Of a DNA stretch of 64,000 nucleotides, positions 17,789 to 25,844 are shown piece after piece. The DNA comes from Paenibacillus humicus NBRC 102415 (GTDB lineage: Bacteria; Bacillota; Bacilli; Paenibacillales; Paenibacillaceae): assembly GCF_004000905.1 (NCBI RefSeq), contig NZ_BIMD01000004.1, forward strand, positions 112,447 through 176,446, read 5' to 3'. Made by a program: the position numbers and the translations under genes. The number at the start of each line of letters is the position of its first letter. Positions within the stretch are counted from its first letter, which is position 1. The notes below the pieces were generated by a model. It searched no databases. It was not told the DNA's origin and was given only the letters and a program-made list of their open reading frames with translations.

Positions 17789-18853
17789 TCAGGTCAAGGC
17801 GGATTCGGATACCGGAGAGGATGAACGGGTCAAAAGATGGGAGGCATACAGAAGCGGGTATTCGTACGCGGCTCGCTTGGACTGCTTGAAGGAGGAATAA
17901 AGGCTCTTTTGCGGCATTCCGTTCACTTCGATGATCCAGGGATGTCCGGCGCGGTCCAGCGCCAGATCGACGCTCAATTCGCCGAGGCTTCTCTCCTGGG
18001 CCTCGTCCAGCCGTTCCGCGGCGGCGATGCCGATTGCTTTGATTTCTTCCAGGAGCGGCTTGGCGCGTTCCGGCAGAAACACGATCTTCAGCACGTCGGC
18101 TGTCAGGATGATGCGTTCGGCGATGCTGGTATTGAAGCAGCCTTTGGCGGCGATTCGGCTGACGGCGCTGGTCGCAGTCCATTCGCCGTTGCCGTTTTTC
18201 TGAACAAGCACGCGAATGTCGAAATACTGGCCGAACAAGGTGAGGGCGGGAATTCCGGATTGAACCATATGAGGGGCGGAGCCGAGGAGCTCTCGGAGCT
18301 GATGATGGAACCGGGAATGGTCTTCGAAGATGTGGCTGGGAAGGAGATAGTGGTTGCCGAGGTGAATCTCGCCCGAAGCCTTCAGCTCGGCGCGGAAGAC
18401 GCCGATGCCCCTGCTTCCGTGGATGGGCTTGAAGTAGAGGATGCGGTGAAGATCGAGAAGTCTGTCGGCCGAAGCTTCGTCATGAGGCTCGCTGTCCGGG
18501 AGGTGGGGAGCAAGCGCGGGGCTCAGGATGCGGTGGACGTCCATCTTGTCGAGGCGGTTGATGCCGTTGAAGAGGAATCCGGCGCCGATCTCGGCCTCAA
18601 GCCGTTTGAGCAGCAGAGGGTCCGGCTTGTAGCAGCGGTTGTAGATGACGCGGGGGAGGGGGAACTTCGAATGCGCCCATCTTCGCCTCCGGCGATGGAG
18701 GGCGGTCACCCGCCTGCGCTTCCAGTCGATATCGGAGAGGGTGAAGCAGATCAGCTTCAATCCGGTCGGATTATGGCGCCGGTAGAGGGCGAGAAGCGCT
18801 CTTCCCGTTTTTGCATTCGGCACGAGGATGCCGAGCAGTTTTTTCGTGCTCAT
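17789..18853 (-). CDS. YheC/YheD-type endospore coat-associated ATP-grasp protein
   Basis: Protein of 354 residues matching the YheC/YheD family, which are ATP-grasp-like proteins associated with the spore coat in Bacillus. Features include an N-terminal domain (LGILVPNAKTGRALLALYRR; LPRVIYNRCYKPDPLLLKRL) and an ATP-grasp core: FKPIHGSRGIGVF for the nucleotide-binding loop, DIRVLVQKNGNGEWTATSAVSRIA, and LSVDLALDRAGHPWIIEVNG with the terminal metal-binding Glu/Asn. The ligase substrate is unknown in the family. It stands alone on the minus strand, convergent with the GH43 gene and divergent from the collagen-like gene, which is also a spore-surface candidate. Confidence 0.85.
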   Translation of the reverse strand: MSTKKLLGILVPNAKTGRALLALYRRHNPTGLKLICFTLSDIDWKRRRVTALHRRRRRWAHSKFPLPRVIYNRCYKPDPLLLKRLEAEIGAGFLFNGINRLDKMDVHRILSPALAPHLPDSEPHDEASADRLLDLHRILYFKPIHGSRGIGVFRAELKASGEIHLGNHYLLPSHIFEDHSRFHHQLRELLGSAPHMVQSGIPALTLFGQYFDIRVLVQKNGNGEWTATSAVSRIAAKGCFNTSIAERIILTADVLKIVFLPERAKPLLEEIKAIGIAAAERLDEAQERSLGELSVDLALDRAGHPWIIEVNGMPQKSLYSSFKQSKRAAYEYPLLYASHLLTRSSSPVSESALT

Positions 18854-19077
18854 CGGCGTTCTTCAGCAGCCTCCTTCGGGTTGTCATGGGCTGTCCCTGT
18901 TAGAGTATGCCTTGTCTGCCGGTTGTGCTTGGACAGCGATGCGCCGTCGGGAAAAATGTGCGCCTGTCAGCCGTAACTCCCTAGACCAAAGCGGAATAAG
19001 ATGATTGCGGGATGGTAAATATTTCCTTTGTCTGAATCAACTGTATGGATATAGCTTAGAGGAGGGGGTAATTTTTC

Positions 19078-19887
19078 ATGGGTAGACTTCCAGGGCCGCC
19101 AGGGCCACCAGGACCGCAAGGACCGCAAGGTCCTCAAGGCATTCCGGGACCGATCGGTCCGATCGGCCCCGCGGGAGCAGCCGGCGCAAGGGGCGCAACG
19201 GGAGCAACGGGCTCGACCGGCGCAGCAGGCGCAACCGGCGCAGCAGGAGCGGCCGGCGCTGCCGGCGCAGTCGGAGCGACAGGAGCAGCCGGAACGACTG
19301 GAGCAACGGGAGCAACGGGCGCAACGGGAGCAACGGGCTCAACCGGCGCAACGGGCGCGGCTGCCGGCGGAGCGATCATTCCGTACGCTTCGGGAATACC
19401 GATTGTCATGAGTTCTGTTGTCGGCGGCCTGGTCGGGACTGCTGGACTTGTCGCATTCGGTACCGGAGTTCCATCTGTTGCCGTTGTCGGCGGAACGATC
19501 GATCTGACGGGCGGAGCTCTCGGAACGACGCTCGACGAAGCCTTCGTCGTTCCGCGGGCAGGTACGATCAACGCGATCTATGCCTCCTTCAGCAACGTCT
19601 TGGCCTTGACTCTCGTCGGCACGACCGTCACGGTAACCGCGCAGCTGTACAGCTCGCCGGTAGGCAGCACGGTATTTTCTCCTCTGGCTGGAACGGCTGT
19701 CAATCTCGCTCCCGCGCTCACGGGAATCGTCGCTGTAGGCTCGGTAAGCACCGGCTCCGCAACGGGTTTGGCGGTACCTGTCGCTGCGGGCACCCGCCTG
19801 CTCTTGGCTTACACGATCACCGCCACCGGACTTGACCTCGTTCAAGCCGTCACGGGCTTTGCCAGCGCGGGCGTATCGATCATCTAA
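19078..19887 (+). CDS. Collagen-like exosporium/spore-surface protein (BclB-related)
   Basis: Protein of 269 residues. Residues 6-95 are 30 uninterrupted Gly-X-Y triplets ([12 protein letters not shown], later mostly GAT and GAA). The Thr-rich triplets are typical O-glycosylation substrates in BclA-type filaments. The C-terminal domain ([71 protein letters not shown]) matches the trimerising head of BclB-related exosporium glycoproteins. There is no signal peptide, as expected for a spore protein made in the mother cell. The start is fixed by GAGGAGGGGG upstream of the ATG. A hairpin terminator follows. I could not assign a convincing sporulation promoter. Confidence 0.9.
   Translation: MGRLPGPPGPPGPQGPQGPQGIPGPIGPIGPAGAAGARGATGATGSTGAAGATGAAGAAGAAGAVGATGAAGTTGATGATGATGATGSTGATGAAAGGAIIPYASGIPIVMSSVVGGLVGTAGLVAFGTGVPSVAVVGGTIDLTGGALGTTLDEAFVVPRAGTINAIYASFSNVLALTLVGTTVTVTAQLYSSPVGSTVFSPLAGTAVNLAPALTGIVAVGSVSTGSATGLAVPVAAGTRLLLAYTITATGLDLVQAVTGFASAGVSII
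19093..19362 (+). repeat. Gly-X-Y-coding tandem repeat (30 triplets)
   Basis: Nine-base periodic DNA encoding 30 collagen triplets. The 3' part repeats near-identical GGAGCAACG and GGCGCAACG units, so triplet number is likely to vary between strains by slippage or recombination. Confidence 0.9.
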
Positions 19888-19900
19888 CCGGCTGCATGAA

Positions 19901-19949
19901 GGCATTTCGAATCGCGGAGCTTCTCCCGCTGGTCCGGAATGTCTTTTTT
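19901..19949 (+). terminator. Terminator of the collagen-like gene
   Basis: GGCATTTCG pairs with CGGAATGTC (two G-T pairs) around a GC-rich inner part, followed by TTTTTT. Confidence 0.75.
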
Positions 19950-19961
19950 AATTAGATAGAC

Positions 19962-19998
19962 AAAAAAATCCCCGTCCGGTCCAAACCGGTACGGGGAT
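19962..19998 (-). terminator. Terminator of the CoA-disulfide reductase operon
   Basis: On the minus strand TCCCCGTACCGGT pairs with ACCGGACGGGGA around a short loop, followed by a run of seven T (the A run at 19962-19968 on the plus strand). Confidence 0.85.
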
Positions 19999-20002
19999 AA
20001 GC

Positions 20003-22498
20003 TTAAATGAACAGGTTGATGCCGGACTGATCGGCCTTGCCGAGGTAATAGCCGACGCCGCCGAGCTTGACGCCGTCGATCAGCTCCTCGCGCTTGATGC
20101 CCATGACGTCCATCGACATCGTGCAGGCGACGACCTCGACGCCTTGCCCGATCGCGGTCTGGATCAGCTCTTCGAGGGAGGAGATGTTGCTGCCCTTCAT
20201 GACGCCGCGGATCATCTTGGCGCCCATGCCGCCCATATTCATCCTGGACATGCCCAGCTTGCGGCTGCCGCGCGGCATCATCAGGCCGAACATCTTGCCG
20301 ATGAAGCTCTTCTCGACCGCCACCTTCTCGGAACGGCGGATGACGTTGAGGCCCCAGAACGTAAAGAACATCGTCACTTTTTTGCCGCTTGCCGCCGCGC
20401 CGTTGGCGATGATGAACGAAGCGATCGCTTTGTCCAGATCGCCGCTGAAGACGATGAGGGAGCTGCCTTCGGGCCTATCGCCCGAACGGGGAGAGGCTGC
20501 CGCTGCTTCGGCGGCGGCAGGCTTGCGCACATAAGCCTCGATGACGCCGCGAGGTTTCTTTTCAAGCCGCAGCAGCTCGTTTCGGGACATGGCAGCCCAA
20601 GCGCTTATATCCTCGTAAAAACCCGGGTCGGTCGCCGTGACGCGAAGCACCTGTCCTTCCTGCATGGCATCGATCTTCTGCTTGACCTCGATAAGCGGGC
20701 CGGGGCAGCTGAGGCCGCACGCATCGAGCTCGGCGTGGACTTGAGCGACGACTTCCTTCGGCAGCGGAGCCTGTCCGGCAACCGCTTCGGCAGCGGCAGC
20801 GGATTCGGCTCCGGCAGGCGGGATCATGACGAGCGGCTGCCGGGGCGGATTCGGTTTATATTGTGCCATTTGATAGCTTTTATACCCTCCTGTCAGGTTG
20901 CGTACGGAGAAGCCTTTCTGGAGCAGGATGCGCGAAGCGGTATAACCGCGCAGCCCAACCTGGCAGTACACCCAGATTTCCTTTGCCGGGTCCAGTTCAC
21001 CAAGGCGCTCGCGCAGCTCGTCCACAGGGATATGGAGCGAGCCCGGAATATGGCCGTTTTCATGCTCCAATACCGTGCGGACATCGATCAGCATCGTTCC
21101 GCTGGCGCTGCGGGAACCGAGCTCATCGGCCGTGAACACATTCGTTTTGCCGGTCAGGATGTTTTCGGCTGTATATCCGGCCATGTTGACGGGATCCTTG
21201 GCGGAGGAGAAGGGGGGCGCGTAGGCGAGCTCCAGCTCGGTCAGATCCGCGACGCTTCCGCGAAGCCGGATGACAGCGGCGATGGAGTCGATCCGCTTGT
21301 CGACGCCGTCGGCTCCCACGGCCTGGGCTCCCAGCACGCGGCCTTCATCATTGAAGATAAGCTTGAGCGTCATGGGCGAGGCGCCCGGATAATAGCCGGC
21401 ATGGGAGCTCGGATGGACCACGGTGACCCGGTAGGGAATGCCGAACCGCTTCAGCATCTTCTCGTTCAGTCCGGTAGCTGCCCCGGTCAGGCCGAACACT
21501 TTGATGATCGAGGTGCCTTGCGTGCCCTTGTAGGAGCTGCGGAGTCCGCAGGCATTGTCGGCGGCGATCCTTCCCTGCTTGTTGGCAGGGCCGGCCAGCG
21601 GGATGGCGGCTGACCGTCCGCTGACGTAATCCACGACCTCGACCGCATCTCCAACCGCGAACACATCCTGCAGATTTGTTTCGAGGCGTTCGTTCACCCG
21701 GATATGGCCCCGTTCTCCAAGCTCAAGACCGCTGTCCTTCAGGAAATTCGTGTCGGGAACGACGCCCGCGGCCCAAATGACGATGTCGGCGGCAACCTTC
21801 CATCCGCCTGCAAGGCTGGCTTCGATCCGCTCTCCGGCATCCGCAAAAGCTCGAACCGAATCGTTCATGATCAGCTTGACGCCGCTCTGCTCCATTTCCT
21901 TGGCCAGTGCGGAAGCCATCTCCGGATCGAACGGAGATAGAATCTGGCTTCCCGACTGGATGAGCGTGACATCGAGGCCGAGCTCGCGCAGATTCTCCGC
22001 CATCTCCACGCCGATGTATCCTCCTCCGACTACAAGGGCCGCGCGTACGCCGTCCCGGCCGACCTGTTCCTTGATGCGGTCCATGTCGGGAATATTGCGC
22101 AGGGTGTGCACCTTCGGATTGCCGATGCCGGGAATATCCGGCTTAAGAGGCTTCGCGCCGGGCGACAGAATCAGAGCGTCGAAGCTTTCCTCATAGAGCC
22201 CGTTCGAAGCCGATCTTACGGTGACGGTCTTGGCGTCCGCATTGAGGCCGATCACTTCGCTCTCGGTGCGGATATCGAGCCCGAAGCGCCGGGTCATCGC
22301 TTCCGGCGTCTGGACGAGCAGCTTGGAGCGGTCCTTGATGGAATTCCCGATATAATAAGGGAGGCCGCAGTTGGCGAATGAAATGTAGGCATCCCGTTCA
22401 AACATGACGATGTGGGCGTCCTCGTCGAGCCTGCGCAGCCGCGCGGCTGCCGAAGCGCCTCCTGCGACTCCGCCGACAATCAGTATTTTTCTAGCCAT
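20003..22498 (-). CDS. Four-domain CoA-disulfide reductase / rhodanese / TusA / DsrE fusion
   Basis: Fusion protein of 831 residues for low-molecular-weight thiol and persulfide metabolism. Residues 1-450 are an FAD/NADH-dependent CoA-disulfide reductase-type domain (ILIVGGVAGGASAAARLRRL; active-site Cys44 in SFANCGLPYYIG; VGDAVEV for FAD). Residues 466-548 are a rhodanese with its persulfide Cys in VYCQVGLRGY. Residues 589-660 are a TusA-like domain with the LDACGLSCPGP sulfur-carrier motif. Residues 679-831 are a DsrE/DrsE_2-like domain (IVFSGDLDKAIASFIIANGA; VVACTMSMDVMG). The chosen start MARKIL overlaps the stop of the ArsR gene (TGATG); the longer frame upstream is the ArsR gene in another frame. 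All sulfur-relay Cys residues are present. Similar multi-domain reductases occur in other Firmicutes; detoxification of sulfane sulfur is the likely role. Confidence 0.92.
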   Translation of the reverse strand: MARKILIVGGVAGGASAAARLRRLDEDAHIVMFERDAYISFANCGLPYYIGNSIKDRSKLLVQTPEAMTRRFGLDIRTESEVIGLNADAKTVTVRSASNGLYEESFDALILSPGAKPLKPDIPGIGNPKVHTLRNIPDMDRIKEQVGRDGVRAALVVGGGYIGVEMAENLRELGLDVTLIQSGSQILSPFDPEMASALAKEMEQSGVKLIMNDSVRAFADAGERIEASLAGGWKVAADIVIWAAGVVPDTNFLKDSGLELGERGHIRVNERLETNLQDVFAVGDAVEVVDYVSGRSAAIPLAGPANKQGRIAADNACGLRSSYKGTQGTSIIKVFGLTGAATGLNEKMLKRFGIPYRVTVVHPSSHAGYYPGASPMTLKLIFNDEGRVLGAQAVGADGVDKRIDSIAAVIRLRGSVADLTELELAYAPPFSSAKDPVNMAGYTAENILTGKTNVFTADELGSRSASGTMLIDVRTVLEHENGHIPGSLHIPVDELRERLGELDPAKEIWVYCQVGLRGYTASRILLQKGFSVRNLTGGYKSYQMAQYKPNPPRQPLVMIPPAGAESAAAAEAVAGQAPLPKEVVAQVHAELDACGLSCPGPLIEVKQKIDAMQEGQVLRVTATDPGFYEDISAWAAMSRNELLRLEKKPRGVIEAYVRKPAAAEAAAASPRSGDRPEGSSLIVFSGDLDKAIASFIIANGAAASGKKVTMFFTFWGLNVIRRSEKVAVEKSFIGKMFGLMMPRGSRKLGMSRMNMGGMGAKMIRGVMKGSNISSLEELIQTAIGQGVEVVACTMSMDVMGIKREELIDGVKLGGVGYYLGKADQSGINLFI

Positions 22499-22797
22499 CA
22501 AGCTTCTTCCTCCCCGGTAATCATATGGACAAGCGCCTGGACTTTGGCATCCGGCACCGAATAATGGACCTCGAGGCCGCTGCGGCTCGTCACGACGATG
22601 CCGGCGGCGCGAAGCTTCTGCAGATGCTGGGAAACGGTCGATTGCGGCAGCCCGAGGCATTCCTGCATATACGACACATTGCAGGAGCCCTTGCCGATCA
22701 GTCCTCTGACGATGCAGAGGCGGATCGGGTGGGCGAGCGCCTTGAGCAGCTCGGCCGCCTGCTCGTAGGCTTTTACGTTCGTGTTCATGTCCATCAT
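22498..22797 (-). CDS. ArsR/SmtB-family repressor (persulfide or metal sensing)
   Basis: Small winged-helix regulator of 99 residues. Helices: LLKALAHPIRLCIVRGLIG, CNVSYMQECLGLPQSTVSQH (recognition helix), LQKLRAAGIVVTSRSGLEVH (wing). One Cys lies in the helix before the recognition region (RLCIV) and one in GSCNVSYMQECLG. A two-Cys arrangement would fit persulfide sensors of the SqrR/BigR type, and the target gene agrees, but this is inference. The start is placed at ATG 22797, preceded on the minus strand by GGGAGA; a longer frame to 22857 lacks a ribosome site. Its stop overlaps the reductase start, so regulator and target form one operon with likely autoregulation through the palindrome at 22819-22834. 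Confidence 0.88.
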   Translation of the reverse strand: MMDMNTNVKAYEQAAELLKALAHPIRLCIVRGLIGKGSCNVSYMQECLGLPQSTVSQHLQKLRAAGIVVTSRSGLEVHYSVPDAKVQALVHMITGEEEA

Positions 22798-22818
22798 GCT
22801 GATTCTCCCATCCCGTCT

Positions 22819-22834
22819 TAATATCGCAATATTA
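22819..22834 (-). promoter_or_regulatory. Palindromic candidate operator for the ArsR repressor
   Basis: Perfect inverted repeat TAATAT-CGCA-ATATTA just upstream of the regulator start, in an AT-rich patch of otherwise GC-rich DNA. Size and composition fit ArsR/SmtB family operators. Confidence 0.6.
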
Positions 22835-22943
22835 GAATATAACGATACAAAAGGCAAGAGGAAAGAAGAGGATATTCATGCCGGAAATGTGTCCATTTTT
22901 ATTCTGCAGGCAGGCATTAACCCCCCCCCGGAAATGAAAGCAG

Positions 22944-22967
22944 CCTTGATCCCGTGGAGGATCAAGG
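22944..22967 (-). terminator. Hairpin at the end of the MarR gene
   Basis: CCTTGATCC and GGATCAAGG (22944-22952, 22959-22967) form a perfect 9-bp stem that includes the MarR stop codon. The minus-strand sequence after it (CTTTCATTTC) is only moderately T-rich, so terminator strength is doubtful. A run of nine C at 22921-22929 lies just beyond. Confidence 0.5.
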
Positions 22968-23411
22968 TCGTTTCGCTGCTTGAGTCTCGTGCAGGACGGC
23001 CCGGTTGAACTTCTCCAGGAGCGCGCCGAATTGTTCCCGCTCCTCATCGGACCATTCCGTCAGCAGCTCGGCGATATAACCGGCTCTTACCTTCCGGTTC
23101 GCCTCCAGTGCGAGCGCGCCGGTCTCCGTCAGCTCCAGGGAGTAGGAACGGCCGTCCTGGGGATTGGGAATCCGGCACACCAAGCCCTTCTGCTCCAGGG
23201 CGGCGGATTGACGGCTTACGGTGGATATATCCAGACGAAAATCATCTGCGAGCGCCTTGACGCCGGCCGACCTCCTCGATGAAATTTGCTGAAGAAGCAA
23301 ATAAGCGGAGCGATCCAGCATTCCTTCCTCCTTGTAGGTCGTGGCGGAGGCGACAAGCCTGGCGAGGATGGAGAGCTCGAGCTCGATATGCTCGAAAGGA
23401 AGTTCGTTCAT
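22962..23411 (-). CDS. MarR-family transcriptional regulator
   Basis: Regulator of 149 residues. It has the MarR winged-helix layout: N-terminal dimerisation helix (IELELSILARLVASATTYKE), then the helix-turn-helix AGVKALADDFRLDISTVSRQSAALEQKGLV, then the wing RIPNPQDGRSYSLELTETG with the typical Asp-x-Arg. No Cys, so it is not an OhrR-type peroxide sensor. It is divergent from the CBS-domain gene. The intergenic region contains a MarR-style palindrome over the CBS-gene promoter, so it probably controls that gene. Ligand unknown. Confidence 0.87.
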   Translation of the reverse strand: MNELPFEHIELELSILARLVASATTYKEEGMLDRSAYLLLQQISSRRSAGVKALADDFRLDISTVSRQSAALEQKGLVCRIPNPQDGRSYSLELTETGALALEANRKVRAGYIAELLTEWSDEEREQFGALLEKFNRAVLHETQAAKRP

Positions 23412-23491
23412 GGCAATTCCTCATTATCATTCGGCATGGGTGGGGCAGCGCATCCAACAGCTGGATGAGCAGTCGGCGGCAGGGATAACCA

Positions 23492-23523
23492 TTGACAGGA
23501 TGTCCAGTAGTTGTATAATACAA
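23492..23523 (+). promoter_or_regulatory. Sigma-A promoter overlapped by a MarR-type operator
   Basis: TTGACA (23492-23497), 16-base spacer, TATAAT (23514-23519): an almost perfect sigma-A promoter pointing to the CBS gene. The palindrome TTGTAT-A-ATACAA (23511-23523) covers the -10 box. A further inverted pair, ACAAGT (23520-23525) with ACTTGT (23544-23549), lies just downstream. Confidence 0.75.
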
Positions 23524-23587
23524 GTATATACTTTCATCATACAACTTGTTTGAGGCATCCGCAAATCGGTATCGAGGGGTTATGAGG

Positions 23588-24043
23588 ATGAAAGCCAAGG
23601 ATTTTATGATCTCCAAGGTTTATAAAGTCAAGGAAACCGATACGGTGAGGGATGTCATCGAGAGATTTCTTGCATACCGCATCAGCGGCCTGCCTGTCGT
23701 CAACGAGCGCAACGAGATCGTCGGATATGTCAGCGACGGCGACATCATGCGATATATCGGCAAGCATGAAGACATCATTGTCGATGCCTTTTATTTCACG
23801 GCCGTCGTGAATGGCGACAACGATGAATATGAGGAGAGGCTGAAGCGGCTGCTTCCTTTGAACGTCATGGCGATCGCCAAGAAAAAAGTGGTTACCGCTT
23901 CCGTGGAGGACGACATCGAGCAGATCGCCGCCATCCTTGGCAAGAAGCAGATCAAAAAGCTGCCGGTCCACCGGGGCGGCGTCCTTGCGGGCATCATCAG
24001 CCGCGGCGACGTCATCCGGCAATCGTTTCAATCTCTTCTTTAA
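23588..24043 (+). CDS. Two-CBS-domain protein
   Basis: Small protein of 151 residues made of two CBS domains and nothing else (residues 1-60: DFMISKVYKVKETDTVRDVI and ISGLPVVNERNEIVGYVSDG; residues 90-150: VVTASVEDDIEQIAAIL and IKKLPVHRGGVLAGIISRGD). Such stand-alone pairs bind adenine nucleotides and often regulate a partner enzyme or transporter; no partner is encoded next door. I chose ATG 23588 because GAGGGG (23574-23579) is 8 bases upstream; ATG 23582 is too close to it. Expression is probably held down by the adjacent MarR protein. Confidence 0.85.
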   Translation: MKAKDFMISKVYKVKETDTVRDVIERFLAYRISGLPVVNERNEIVGYVSDGDIMRYIGKHEDIIVDAFYFTAVVNGDNDEYEERLKRLLPLNVMAIAKKKVVTASVEDDIEQIAAILGKKQIKKLPVHRGGVLAGIISRGDVIRQSFQSLL

Positions 24044-24061
24044 CGAGCCGCTTTCAAGCCG

Positions 24062-24104
24062 AAAAAGAGCCCATGATGCCGGCCAGGCATCATGGGCTCT
24101 CTTT
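24062..24104. terminator. Bidirectional terminator between CBS and chitinase genes
   Basis: GAGCCCATGATGCC (24067-24080) and GGCATCATGGGCTC (24086-24099) form a perfect 14-bp stem, with an A run before and a T-rich stretch after, so it can serve both convergent genes. Confidence 0.85.
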
Positions 24105-24122
24105 CGTTCTGCATTCCGCCGA

Positions 24123-25469
24123 TCATTTCATCGCTTGATAGATGGCCTCCAGCAGCTCTCCGTTCATGTTCTGGCCGTACTCCCAGAACATGATGCCGCC
24201 GAGACCGCCGGATTTCACGTAATTTACTTTTCCCGTCAGCGATTCCGCATCGTCGTAGCTGAGGAAGCCGCCGCTGGAATTCGTCAAGTACGGGGCTCTT
24301 GCGGTGGAATCCCACTGGCGGGTCCAGCCGTTCTTGTTGATATAGCTCGCCTTGAGCTCATCATAGGTGTAATCGCCGGAGCCATGGGAGTAGAAGGCGC
24401 CTCCGGCGACGAGCTTCGCTGCCGGAGCGCCCTTGCCCTTCAGCAGCTTGATGGCGGAATCGACGCTGTAGCTGGCCATCGGGGAGTTGTAGAGAGCGGT
24501 ATGATGGGTATTCGCGCCGTTCTGCAGGTCGTATGTCATGACGTTGAGGAAATCGAAGGAAGGGATGACCGCGGCGATATCGATGTTGCCGAGACCGTAA
24601 TCGGAAGCGCCGACGGCGGCTGTGAGCTGGTATTTGTTGGCGGAGCGCCCATCGGCGGAGCTGGCCGAATCCAGAACCGAACGGAGCTTCTGGATGAACA
24701 AAGTATAGTTCGCGCGGTCGCCGGAGCCCGGATATTCCCAATCGATATCGATGCCGTCCAGCTTATTGGCCCGGATATAGGATACGGCGCTGTTGGCGAA
24801 CGCCGTGCGGCTAGCTTCCGTAGCCGCTGCTGCCGGGAAGCTCGCGGAGCGGCCCCAGCCTCCGACGGAGACGAGAACCTTGAGATTCGGATTTTTGGAT
24901 TTCAGCGAGACGAGCTGCGCCAGCTTGCCGGTATCCCCTCCGCTGACACCGGTAGAGGTCGCGTCGGCGAAGGCGTAGAACACATGCGTCAGCTTTTCGG
25001 CCGGCACGGTGCTGATGACGGGGAAATGCCAGTCGGCTACATACGCGCCGATGATTTTTCCGGCAGGGACAGGAGTGGCCGTCGGCGTCGGCGTTTTGGT
25101 CGGCGCCGGCGTCGGTGTCGGAGTGGCGCTAGGCTTAGGCGTAGCCGAAGGAGCAGGGGTTACCGTCGGAGTCGGCGTAGGGGATGCCGAGCAGACGGAG
25201 AGCGCTTTCCAGGCTCCCCATTCTCCGGCGAGATCCGGACGCTCGCCTTGCGTCCACCATTTGGCTTCATAGAGCGTGCCGGAGTAGACCGCCTTCTGCC
25301 CGACGGTATAGACGGATGACGAGCTCCAGGCAGCGACTCCGCTGCATGCATCCGCAGCGCTGGCTTTCTGGACGGCGGCGCCTTGCGGAAGGAGCGAAAA
25401 GGCGAGCAGCACGGCAAGCATCAAGACTCTCAGCGCGGAAGCGGCGATGCGGCGGTTCGATTTGAACAT
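24123..25469 (-). CDS. Secreted GH18 chitinase with chitin-binding module
   Basis: Secreted chitinase of 448 residues. Residues 1-38 are a signal peptide. Residues 41-93 are a CBM5/12-type chitin-binding module (AWSSSSVYTVGQKAVYSG; LYEAKWWTQGERPD). A Pro/Thr linker (residues 97-135) joins it to a GH18 TIM barrel from residue 137. The barrel shows the SxGG strand (VLVSVGGWG) and the catalytic DxxDxDxE motif LDGIDIDWEYPG with Glu245 as proton donor; substrate-assisting Tyr/Asp residues sit in FLNVMTYDLQNG. I chose the ATG at 25469 because a strong AGGAGG lies upstream on the minus strand; the frame extends 14 codons further without support. It is monocistronic, with a CcpA-like palindrome upstream. 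Confidence 0.95.
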   Translation of the reverse strand: MFKSNRRIAASALRVLMLAVLLAFSLLPQGAAVQKASAADACSGVAAWSSSSVYTVGQKAVYSGTLYEAKWWTQGERPDLAGEWGAWKALSVCSASPTPTPTVTPAPSATPKPSATPTPTPAPTKTPTPTATPVPAGKIIGAYVADWHFPVISTVPAEKLTHVFYAFADATSTGVSGGDTGKLAQLVSLKSKNPNLKVLVSVGGWGRSASFPAAAATEASRTAFANSAVSYIRANKLDGIDIDWEYPGSGDRANYTLFIQKLRSVLDSASSADGRSANKYQLTAAVGASDYGLGNIDIAAVIPSFDFLNVMTYDLQNGANTHHTALYNSPMASYSVDSAIKLLKGKGAPAAKLVAGGAFYSHGSGDYTYDELKASYINKNGWTRQWDSTARAPYLTNSSGGFLSYDDAESLTGKVNYVKSGGLGGIMFWEYGQNMNGELLEAIYQAMK

Positions 25470-25551
25470 GAACGATACCTCCTGAAGGATAGGATGATAG
25501 GGGCGAAGCAAGAATGAGAGGGGATATCCGGCCTCCTTTTTTCGAATCTAT

Positions 25552-25580
25552 TGAAAGCACTTTCATTATCAATGAAAGTG
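25552..25580 (-). promoter_or_regulatory. cre-like site and larger palindrome upstream of the chitinase gene
   Basis: TGAAAGCACTTTCA (25552-25565) differs from the CcpA operator consensus TGWAANCGNTNWCA at one position. It overlaps a larger perfect inverted repeat, CACTTTCATT-ATC-AATGAAAGTG (25558-25580). This lies about 85-110 bases upstream of the chitinase start. A weak minus-strand -10 (GATAAT) falls inside the repeat, so binding here would block transcription. Catabolite repression or a chitin-sugar repressor are both possible. Confidence 0.6.
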
Positions 25581-25844
25581 TTTATCGATAAAAGGGGAAA
25601 ATTGGATGAAAACAGGGAGAAATTTCTAGCGAATAGGAATAGAGTACCTTAAGAGGATAAGGAGAGAGGAATTTACATGGCGGGATAGGGTCGGATTACA
25701 TCTCTATCTCGATAAAAACAAGGTCGAATGGCCCTCCGGATCGGGAAGAGTCGAATTATGAAAGACTTCTAATAATCCAAAGGGAGGAGTTCGACAAAAA
25801 ACTACGAATATTAACCAATAGCAAACAGGCTTGAAACAAATAAA
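25581..25844. other. AT-rich non-coding stretch between chitinase operator and riboswitch
   Basis: About 260 bases with clearly lower GC than the genes around it. I see no supported gene and no confident promoter, although the promoter for the riboswitch transcript must lie here. Confidence 0.5.

Noticed and set aside
17837..18976. 379-codon plus-strand open frame
   Set aside because: Exactly antisense to the YheC/D gene, which has clear family motifs.
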